Origin: Lysobacteraceae bacterium
GTDB taxonomy: Bacteria > Pseudomonadota > Gammaproteobacteria > Xanthomonadales > Xanthomonadaceae
Length of the DNA: 64,000 nucleotides
Direction: 5' to 3'
Assembly: GCA_026005075.1 (NCBI GenBank)
Contig: BPKJ01000002.1
Location: 62,001 to 126,000 of the forward strand
Positions 57,901 through 64,000 of this stretch are shown here, piece after piece. Position 1 is the first letter of the stretch, and each line of letters opens with the position of its first letter. The translations under genes were made by a program, and so were the position numbers. Below the pieces are notes generated by a model. It did no database searches and was not told the origin of the DNA. It worked only from the letters and a program-made list of their open reading frames with translations.

Positions 57901-58820
57901 AGCTCAAGGCATGCCACGGCAGGCAGGCCGATGCCGCCTTCGCCGCGCGCACGGCACGGGGGCTTGCCTGCCCGCGGCTGGAGGGGTTTCCGGAGCAAGG
58001 CGTGCCGGAGCAGATCGAGGGCGAGGCCGGCATTCCTGCCTACCCGGCGCTGGTCGACCTCGGCGACGGCGTGGCGCTGGCGATCCGCGCCGATCGCGAC
58101 CAGGCCGCGCGCGAGCACCCGCTTGGCGTGCAGAGGCTGCTTCGCCTCGACCTGCAGGCGGCCATGAAGCAGGTTCGGCGGCAGCTGCCGGTGCGGCCGC
58201 AGGTGGGTCTTCTGTATGCCGTCATCGAATCCGAACAGCGCCTGCGCGAGGACCTCGTCGAGGCCGCCTTCCTCGCGCTGTGCGACCGCCCGCTCGGCGC
58301 GGTTCGGGATCCGGCCGCCTACCAGGCGCTGCGCGAGGAGGTCCGGCGAGGCCTGTTCGCGGAGGCGATGGAACGGCTGCGCCTCGCCGAACGGATCCTC
58401 GAACTGCACGCCGCCCTGCGGCCAGCCTTGCAGCCTCCCCTGGTCGGCTTTGCGCGGGCCAACTACGAGGACCTCGAGGCCCAGCTCGCCGGGCTGGTCT
58501 ACCCGGGCTTCCTGCGGCACACGCCGGCCGAACGGTTGTGCCATTTGCCGCGCTACCTGCGCGGCATGCAGCTGCGTGCCGAGCGCATCGCGCGCGACCC
58601 GCTCCGCGATCAGGCCCGGATGCTCGAGCTCGGCCCTTTCCTGGAGGCGCTGGCCCGCCACCCCGAAGAGCGCCGCACACCGGCGTGGCACGCCCTGCGC
58701 TGGGCGCTCGAGGAGCTGCGCATCTCGCTGTTCGCGCAGGAGCTGGGCACGCCCGAGCCGGTCTCGGCCAAGCGGCTGGCCCGTCTGCTGGAAGCCCTCG
58801 AGGCTACTTCAGCCGCTTGA
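54954..58820 (+). CDS. hrpA: ATP-dependent RNA helicase HrpA
   Basis: A DEAH-box helicase of 1288 residues, close to the E. coli length of about 1300. Motif I is VAGETGSGKTTQIPK, motif II is LILDEAHERSLNIDFLLG, motif III is VTSATID, and motif VI is RAAADQRKGRCGRTAAGVCYRLY. The HA2 domain, OB-fold and a long C-terminal helical region follow. HrpA resolves stalled ribosomes in E. coli. ATG 54954 is used, with ATG 55026 a possible shorter start. Its C-terminus overlaps the opposite gene by 17 bp. Confidence 0.94.
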   Translation: MTRAPRPNLRGVATCDHGRLRRRWMRLEQHPDPAALARLLDEIEASRQKVAARAARLPQPTFPAELPVAREAERIIDLLHRHQVLVVAGETGSGKTTQIPKMCLAAGRGAAGMIGCTQPRRIAARSVARRVAEELGVELGGLVGYQVRFTEQVGEDTAIKFMTDGILLAEIQSDRWLSRYDTLILDEAHERSLNIDFLLGYLKGLLCRRRDLKLVVTSATIDTERFARHFGNAPVVRVEGRSHPVEVRYRPPSGVEAVEDESGEVRREVRSQAEHIVAVVDEITGEDPLGDILVFLPGEREIHDLHRLLERRRYRQTEVLPLYARLSARDQDRVFRPGPGRRIVLATNVAETSLTVPRIRYVIDPGTARVKRYSPRQKLDRLHVEPISRAAADQRKGRCGRTAAGVCYRLYEEADYLARPAYTDPEIRRSALAGVILRMLSLGLGRVEAFPFIDPPDPKAVSEGWQQLVELGAVDKDRRLTEVGRQMARWPVDVKLARMLIAARELGVLREVLVIASFLSIQDPRERPAEARAAADAAHARFADPRSEFVGILHLWQAAQNAFEALTRARFRQWCDEHYLNPARMREWRELHRQLLLLAAETGGSPGAAEADYGALHRALIAGMPMQIGQRIDKGLFEAPRQRRFAIFPGSALARQPPRWVLAAALLDTQRVFALHCARIEPKWVVEQAAHLLSRRHFDPHWSRAQGRVIGFEQISLFGLVLEPKRPVQWAGLYPQEAREIFVREGLVRGEVNTRLAFLERNLRTLERAREEEAKLRRAGLVADEDWQARWYLDRLPQEVHGAAGLESWYRRAGAAERAALEWSLADLMPGGGEASDRFPAYLVLGEARLALHYRFEPGSEEDGVTVDVPLHLLNALDAARLSWLVPGFVAERAAELIRGLPKALRRNYVPAPDFAQAFAEAHPQPTADSLEGELARFLSRTTGVRLAPSELRPESLPAHLRMRLRLLDAGGRPLAVSRDLAELKACHGRQADAAFAARTARGLACPRLEGFPEQGVPEQIEGEAGIPAYPALVDLGDGVALAIRADRDQAAREHPLGVQRLLRLDLQAAMKQVRRQLPVRPQVGLLYAVIESEQRLREDLVEAAFLALCDRPLGAVRDPAAYQALREEVRRGLFAEAMERLRLAERILELHAALRPALQPPLVGFARANYEDLEAQLAGLVYPGFLRHTPAERLCHLPRYLRGMQLRAERIARDPLRDQARMLELGPFLEALARHPEERRTPAWHALRWALEELRISLFAQELGTPEPVSAKRLARLLEALEATSAA

Positions 58821-59286
58821 CCCGGACCTTGGCGTTGTAGCCCTCGACCTGCAGGAACCAGGCGTTCATGAATCCCGGGGTGATCCTCACCACCGGATCC
58901 TGCAGGTTGACCGCAAGCTTCGCAGCCGGATCGGTCGACTTCCAGACCATGCCGTTCTCCAGCTCGAAGACGGTCTTGGTCCCGTCCCAGCCGCGGAAGT
59001 TGCCGAGGATGCGGGAGACGATCACGTCGCCCGGCTTGACCCCGTCGGACAGACCGCGGCGGTCGATCTCCGCGACCGAGGGCTGCGCTGCGCTGGCCGG
59101 GGCCAGGGCGCGCCGGCCACGGATCCACGCGTTCAGGTTGGCCAGCTCCTCGGGCGTGAGCTTGTCCAGTCCCGCGGCCTTGAACTCGGCCGCACTCATG
59201 CGCTCCTCGAGCGAGGAGAACTCCTCCGCATGGGCAAGGGTCAGCGGGAGCAGGGCGAGGAGCAGGAGGGCAGGGAGGCGGGGCAC
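58804..59286 (-). CDS. Secreted protein of unknown function
   Basis: A 160-residue protein with a signal peptide (about 1-20, MPRLPALLLLALLPLTLAHA), then LEERMSAAEFKAAGLDKLTPEELANLNAWI, a helical block, and a beta-rich C-terminal region (GVKPGDVIVSRILGNFRGWDGTKTVFELENGMVWKS). This two-part layout recurs in Xanthomonadales and related proteobacteria, and the function is not known. The stop is inside the hrpA 3' end on the opposite strand. Confidence 0.78.
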   Translation of the reverse strand: MPRLPALLLLALLPLTLAHAEEFSSLEERMSAAEFKAAGLDKLTPEELANLNAWIRGRRALAPASAAQPSVAEIDRRGLSDGVKPGDVIVSRILGNFRGWDGTKTVFELENGMVWKSTDPAAKLAVNLQDPVVRITPGFMNAWFLQVEGYNAKVRVKRLK

Positions 59287-59517
59287 GGCATGGCTCGCTG
59301 TGAGGAGGTCGGGCGCCGATTGTACCGGTCACGGGTCGAATGTGCGCCGATGGTCGGAAGGGTTCACCGCGGATTCAGTCCCTTGCGGGGCAGTGGGCTA
59401 CACTCCGCGGGAGCTGCGGTCCGTGCGTGCGTGCACGGTACCTGCTGGCCGGGGGACGCTAGAATCCCCGCCGGCACCCGGGTCCGTCCGGGTGGGCGAT
59501 TCGCGGCGGCGCGCCGC

Positions 59518-61680
59518 ATGAACCTTTGGAGTCCTGCCTACGTGACGATTTCAGCCTTCCGTCGACGCCGCCTGGTCGAGGCGACTTCCCTGGCGCTGGT
59601 GGTCATGGGCTGGGCCGGGGGCGCGCCACTGGCCGCGACCGCGTCCACCTCCAAGCCGGCACCGGCGGTGCCGCTGCTCTGTTCGGGCCCCTTGCTTGGC
59701 AAGACGGCGAGTCAGGATGGGCTGGCCCTGCGCTGGAGCCCCGAGGGCTGGAGGCTGGTCGATGCCGGGGCATGGAACACCGAGTCCTGCGTCCTCAAGG
59801 CGACCACCGCGGGGCTGAACCTGCTGTTCGAGGGCAACGCCCAGCCGGTCCTGCTCGAGACGGCGCCGCAGTTCACGACCACCGACCGCACCCTGAGCGT
59901 GACGGTCTCCGAGCCGGTCCTGTGCGAGAGCTATCACGCGGGCACGCCAGCGAGCGTGCTCAGCCTGGCCATCACCGACCCCAACGGTCGCCAGCAGGTC
60001 GTGCCGGGCTTCCGGTCGATGGGCTATCGGCTGCCGGTCAGCGGCGACACCAGCAGTGGCCGGTTCAGCCCGCTCAGTGCCGAGGCCCTCCATGGGCCGC
60101 TGGCGCAGTGCTACGGCGTGTCCTATGCCAGCCTCCGCGCCGGTGCGGCGGACGTTCCCGCCGCCGGTGTCGCCATGCCGGAGGTGCTGTTCGCGCATGG
60201 CTTCGAGGAAGTCAGCCTGCCGGCGCTCACCGCCGACCTGCGGATCGAGATCCTCGACGGCAGTGCGGCGTGGCAGGTGCGCAACCTGCAGGCCATCCTC
60301 GATACCCCGTTCACCTATCAGGTGCGGGTGCGCAACGTGGGGGCGACGCGGGCCAGCGGTCTGCGCGTGAAGGAATTCCTCGCCGATACCGCCGCTCCGG
60401 CGCCGCTGCTCGCGCCCAAGGTGGAGGCCCAGGGCTGGACCTGCACCGCGCGGGGTCCGGGCGTGGCCCAGACCGACCCGGGCACCTCATGCGGTACCGG
60501 CACCGGAGTCCTGGCCGATCTTGCCGGCTTCAGCCTCGATGCAGGGGCATCGCGGACCTACACCCTGACCCGCCGCGTGCCGGTCACGCTCAACAGCCAG
60601 CCGAACGGCAGCGACGGTGACCGCACGGTGCTGGCTGCGGCGCTGTTCTACGACCCGACCGACACGGTCGGTGCGGGGGACGTCGCCAGGGCGGACAACC
60701 TGGCCTCGGCGGTGGTCAGCCTGACCGCCAATCCGGGTCCGACGATCAGCTGTGCTGCCGACCCGGGCAACGCCGCGCCGTATGCCAGCGGCACCCTGCC
60801 GGCAACCGTTGCGGTGAACGAGGACGCGGCCCCGCTGCGTTTCGATTGCACGGTCGCCGACCCCGATGGCGTGGCCAGCTTTACGGCCACCAGCAGCAAC
60901 ACGACGCTGGTGCCGCAGGCGGGGCTGCTCGGCACGCCCGCGGGTGGCGTCTGGCCGCTGCAGCTGAGCTTTGCACCGGATCAGTCGGGTGCGAGCACCC
61001 TGACCCTGCTGGCCGAGGACAGCCTGGGCGCGCAGCGCAGCGTCGAGGTCGCGATCCAGGTGGCCGAGGTCAACGACCCGCCGAGCTTCGATATCGCCGG
61101 CGTCGATACCGTGCCCGGAAACGGTGTCATCGAGCGCCGGATTGCGCGCATCGTGCTGCGCGGAAGCGGTCAGGCGCCCTACCTGGTCGATCAGGACGGG
61201 CAGACCATCCCCTACGGTTCCAGCGGCGCGGTATGGCCGTTCTCGAACATCGAGGTGGGCACCAACTGCGGGGAGACCGGCAGTGCCTGTTCCATCCGTC
61301 TGCGCGACTTCTTCCTCTTCGTGGATGCCGGATCCGCGCCCGAGAACGCCGCGGGCCAGCAGGTGGCGCCTGCCCTGGCGCCGAACCAGACCTCCTGCAC
61401 GCCGGATGTGGGCTTCACGTTCTATCAGGATCCGCGGAGCGGGCAGACCCCGCCCAGCGCATGGGCGCAGGATGCGGGCATGGGCCAGTTGCCGGGGCTG
61501 CGGGCGGCGGGTGGCCATTTCGATCTCGTGTTCACGTACAACAAGAGCCAGCTCCCGTCCGCGGGCGAGCAGGTGATCACCACATGCAACTTCCGCTTCC
61601 GGGACGATGGTTCACCCTCGGCCACCTCGGTCGACACGCCCTCGCGGGCGGTGATCTTCTCGGGCTTTGCGGGTTCGTGA
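59518..61680 (+). CDS. Secreted protein with CARDB-like and cadherin-like repeats, unknown function
   Basis: A 720-residue protein with a basic N-terminus and signal-like helix (about 22-42). A globular domain (about 50-215) ends just before EVLFAHGFEEV. DUF11/CARDB-like beta-sandwich repeats follow (about 230-400). A cadherin-like region (about 430-520) has the FDCTVADPDGVASFTA pattern and ends VAEVNDPPSFDI. A C-terminal domain has several cysteines. The motif LFAHGFE resembles the DGFE tail of the RCC1-like protein, but lies internally. ATG 59518 has no good ribosome binding site. GTG 59542, after TTTGGAG, is an alternative start. The role could be adhesion or surface binding. Confidence 0.72.
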   Translation: MNLWSPAYVTISAFRRRRLVEATSLALVVMGWAGGAPLAATASTSKPAPAVPLLCSGPLLGKTASQDGLALRWSPEGWRLVDAGAWNTESCVLKATTAGLNLLFEGNAQPVLLETAPQFTTTDRTLSVTVSEPVLCESYHAGTPASVLSLAITDPNGRQQVVPGFRSMGYRLPVSGDTSSGRFSPLSAEALHGPLAQCYGVSYASLRAGAADVPAAGVAMPEVLFAHGFEEVSLPALTADLRIEILDGSAAWQVRNLQAILDTPFTYQVRVRNVGATRASGLRVKEFLADTAAPAPLLAPKVEAQGWTCTARGPGVAQTDPGTSCGTGTGVLADLAGFSLDAGASRTYTLTRRVPVTLNSQPNGSDGDRTVLAAALFYDPTDTVGAGDVARADNLASAVVSLTANPGPTISCAADPGNAAPYASGTLPATVAVNEDAAPLRFDCTVADPDGVASFTATSSNTTLVPQAGLLGTPAGGVWPLQLSFAPDQSGASTLTLLAEDSLGAQRSVEVAIQVAEVNDPPSFDIAGVDTVPGNGVIERRIARIVLRGSGQAPYLVDQDGQTIPYGSSGAVWPFSNIEVGTNCGETGSACSIRLRDFFLFVDAGSAPENAAGQQVAPALAPNQTSCTPDVGFTFYQDPRSGQTPPSAWAQDAGMGQLPGLRAAGGHFDLVFTYNKSQLPSAGEQVITTCNFRFRDDGSPSATSVDTPSRAVIFSGFAGS

Positions 61681-61811
61681 GGCAGGCCCGCAGGGGCCTG
61701 AACAGGCGGTTTGCCGGCGAACCACGGTGCAGCCACGGGCTGCGCCGGGGGCGTCGGGCCTCGTCGGCCGGTCGCTGGCCCTAGGTCCGGCGCGGAGCTG
61801 AGGTCGCGTTC

Positions 61812-63950
61812 GTGAAGCGTGCCGAGTCGCCCCCTCCGAGTTTCTCCGCCTGGCTCGAGCGGCGCCCGGCGGCGGCGCCCGGCCTGCCCGAGGCCTTGCT
61901 GGACTGGATCCCTGATCGTCTGGCCGCCCGGCCGGCACTGGCGAGCGAGCTGGTGCAGACGCTGGCGATGCTGGACACCCTCGGTGCGGACCGCGAGACC
62001 CTGGTCGCGGCAGCGGTGTACCCGCTGCTGGAGGACGGCGCGGAAGGCCCGGATGCGCTGCTGCAGGGCGAATCGGTGGCCCTGCTGCTCGAGGGGCAGC
62101 GCGAGGCGGAGAAGGTCTGGTCGATCTGGGGCCACCGCCAGGCCAGCGGCGGCACCGAGGGGCTGCGGCGGCTGCTGCTGGCGATCATCCGCGACCTCAG
62201 GGTGGTGCTGATCCTGCTCGCGCGCCAGCTGGTGCGGATGCGCCTGGCGGCGACGCTCCCGGAGCCGGAGCGCGAGGCGCTCGCCCGGCTGACCTTCGAC
62301 ATCCATGCCCCGCTCGCCAACCGCCTCGGGATCTGGCAGGTCAAGTGGGAGCTCGAGGACCTCGCCTTCCGCTACCTGCAGCCGGACACCTACCGCCGGA
62401 TCGCCCGCCTGCTCGACGAGCGCCGCGCCGACCGCGAGCGTTTCATCGAGGATTTCAAGCGTCGCCTGCATCAGGCGCTCAGGGAGACGGGCATCGAGGC
62501 CGAGGTGGTGGGACGGCCCAAGCACATCTACAGCATCTGGAAGAAGATGCAGCGCAAGGGCGTGCCGTTCTCCGAGCTCTACGACATCCGCGCGGTGCGC
62601 GTGCTGGTGGAGGACGTCGCCCAGTGCTACGCCGTGCTGGGCGTCGTGCACAGCCTGTGGACGCCGATCGCCAAGGAGTTCGACGACTACATCGCCAATC
62701 CCAAGGGCAACCACTACCGCTCGCTGCACACGGCGGTGATCGGCGAGGAAGGCAAGACGGTCGAGGTGCAGATCCGCACCCGCGAGATGCATGCCCATGC
62801 CGAACTCGGCGTCGCCGCGCACTGGCGCTACAAGGAGGGCGGCGGTGCCGATGCGGAGTTCGAACGCAAGATCGCGTGGATGCGGTCCCTGCTCGAGAAC
62901 GTTCAGGGCGAGGAGGACGCCTCGCTGGCCGCGGGTCTGTCGACCGAACTGGTCGAGGACCGGGTCTACGTGCTCACGCCCAAGGGCCAGGTGGTGGATC
63001 TGCCACGCGGCAGCACGGTGCTGGATTTCGCCTACCACGTCCACACCGAGGTGGGGCATCGCTGCCGGGGCGCCAAGGTCAACGGCCGGATCGTGCCGCT
63101 GACCTGGCAGCCGCGCAGCGGCGACCGGGTCGAGATCCTGACCGGCAAGACCGCCGAGCCGCGCCGTGACTGGCTGCTTCCGCACAACGGCTACCTTGCC
63201 AGCGGGCGAGCCCGGGACAAGGTCAGGGCGTGGTTCCACAAGCTCGACCACGCGCGCAACGTGGCCGAGGGGCGCGAGGTGCTGGACCGCGAGCTCAAGC
63301 GGCTCGGTCTGCACCAGCAGGATCTTGCGCGGGTGCTGCCTCGCTTGCGGCTGCAGAAGCTGGACGACCTCTATGTCGCCGTGGCGCTGGGGGACATCGG
63401 CCCGACCCAGGTGGCGCGTGCCCTGCATGAGCCGCAGCCGTCCGAGAGCGAAGCCGTCACCGCGCGGCCCACCGCCGCGCACGCCCGGTCGCCGCGACCG
63501 CCGTCGGGCTTCACGGTCGAGGGCGTGGGCAACCTGCTCACCCAGATCGCGCGCTGCTGCCAGCCGGTGCCCGGGGATGCGATCGCCGGCTACCTCACCA
63601 AGGGCCGTGGGGTGAGCATCCATCGGCAGGGCTGTGCCGCCCTCGAGAGGCTGCTGGCCCGGCATCCCGAGCGCGTCCTGCCGGTCGAGTGGGGGCGTGC
63701 GGGTGGGCAGGGCTTCGCGGTCGACGTGCAGGTGCGGGCATGGGACCGCAAGTCGCTGCTCAAGGATCTCACCAACGTGATCGGAACCAGCAGCGTCCAC
63801 ATCCTCGCCCTCGACAGCCGCGTCGATGAAGCCTCCGGTTCCGCCGAGTTGCGGTTCACGCTGAAGGTGCAGGACTACGACCAGCTCGGCAGCCTGCTCG
63901 CGCGGCTAGCCGGTGTGGCTGGGGTCACCGAGGTGCGGCGGGCGGGCTGA
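61812..63950 (+). CDS. relA: GTP pyrophosphokinase RelA (ppGpp synthetase)
   Basis: A ribosome-linked stringent-response enzyme of 712 residues. The N-terminal hydrolase domain lacks the HD residues (LEDG instead of HDxxEDT), so hydrolysis is not expected. The synthetase domain has the RelA-type acidic motif EFDD (289-292), GNHYRSLHTAV and EVQIRT. The TGS domain (RVYVLTPKGQVVDLPRGSTVLDFAY), a zinc-finger region with CCQPVPGD, and a C-terminal ACT domain follow. The start is GTG at 61812. Paralogue SpoT must be elsewhere. Confidence 0.95.
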   Translation: MKRAESPPPSFSAWLERRPAAAPGLPEALLDWIPDRLAARPALASELVQTLAMLDTLGADRETLVAAAVYPLLEDGAEGPDALLQGESVALLLEGQREAEKVWSIWGHRQASGGTEGLRRLLLAIIRDLRVVLILLARQLVRMRLAATLPEPEREALARLTFDIHAPLANRLGIWQVKWELEDLAFRYLQPDTYRRIARLLDERRADRERFIEDFKRRLHQALRETGIEAEVVGRPKHIYSIWKKMQRKGVPFSELYDIRAVRVLVEDVAQCYAVLGVVHSLWTPIAKEFDDYIANPKGNHYRSLHTAVIGEEGKTVEVQIRTREMHAHAELGVAAHWRYKEGGGADAEFERKIAWMRSLLENVQGEEDASLAAGLSTELVEDRVYVLTPKGQVVDLPRGSTVLDFAYHVHTEVGHRCRGAKVNGRIVPLTWQPRSGDRVEILTGKTAEPRRDWLLPHNGYLASGRARDKVRAWFHKLDHARNVAEGREVLDRELKRLGLHQQDLARVLPRLRLQKLDDLYVAVALGDIGPTQVARALHEPQPSESEAVTARPTAAHARSPRPPSGFTVEGVGNLLTQIARCCQPVPGDAIAGYLTKGRGVSIHRQGCAALERLLARHPERVLPVEWGRAGGQGFAVDVQVRAWDRKSLLKDLTNVIGTSSVHILALDSRVDEASGSAELRFTLKVQDYDQLGSLLARLAGVAGVTEVRRAG

Positions 63951-64000
63951 GGCGGTGGCGCGTCGGAGCCGGCACGCCTCATCCCGGGCACGAAGCACAC

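Overview
The window looks like chromosome from a GC-rich gammaproteobacterium, most likely close to the Lysobacterales (Xanthomonadales). The signs are AmgK/MurU-type cell-wall recycling genes, DUF4124 and DUF3011 secreted proteins, a C-terminal LFxDGFE-type motif on a secreted protein, an fmdB-aspS neighbourhood, a stand-alone RelA with the EFDD signature, and frequent GTG/TTG starts. The genus cannot be named from this sequence alone.

Layout. 1-7.7 kb: start of deoC, a TfoX-like gene, two DUF4124 genes, pssA, then a tight cassette of a GAF-phosphatase-kinase protein, a STAS protein and MlaE/MlaF ABC transporter subunits, a deletion-broken gdhA and an orphan parA. 7.7-21.7 kb: murU and amgK, normally neighbours, lie about 12.3 kb apart. 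Between them sit a complete Cmr (type III-B) CRISPR effector operon (cmr1-cas10-cmr3-cmr4-cmr5-cmr6), a Card1/Can2-like CARF nuclease with an unusual C-terminal extension, a lipoprotein gene, two small membrane protein genes and a 14-repeat RCC1-like secreted protein. No CRISPR array, cas6, cas1 or cas2 is visible. 21.7-32.4 kb: a deacetylase-family gene, ubiH and a frameshifted ubiI-like gene, hutI and hutF, hsp20, pyrC, an acyltransferase and a DUF2333 gene. 32.5-46.8 kb: thiC with a TPP riboswitch, rarD, yceH, an ABC-F gene, fmdB, a DUF3011 protein, aspS, a small Rieske protein, an SLC13 permease, trmB, thiG and thiS. 46.8-64 kb: tRNA-Gly(CCC), a rimB/rimK pair, a probable small RNA or leader ending in a strong terminator, an OmpR-type two-component system, recQ, a POT peptide transporter, an array of palindromes, dps, hrpA, two secreted protein genes and relA.

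How the genes work together. The Cmr proteins would form a crRNA-guided RNA-targeting complex. Cas10 keeps its palm motifs (with GGED in place of GGDD) and probably makes cyclic oligoadenylate, which would switch on the downstream CARF nuclease. ThiC, ThiG and ThiS belong to thiamine synthesis, and thiC is under TPP control. HutI and HutF represent the deiminase branch of histidine breakdown. AmgK and MurU recycle cell-wall sugars to UDP-MurNAc. The phosphatase/kinase-STAS-MlaEF cassette suggests phospho-control of a lipid ABC transporter.

The points most worth a second look are the Cmr/Card1 cassette inside a split amgK-murU pair, the Card1 extension, the STAS-MlaEF cassette, the hairpin array at 54.15-54.36 kb, and the terminator-ended transcript candidate at 48.4 kb.
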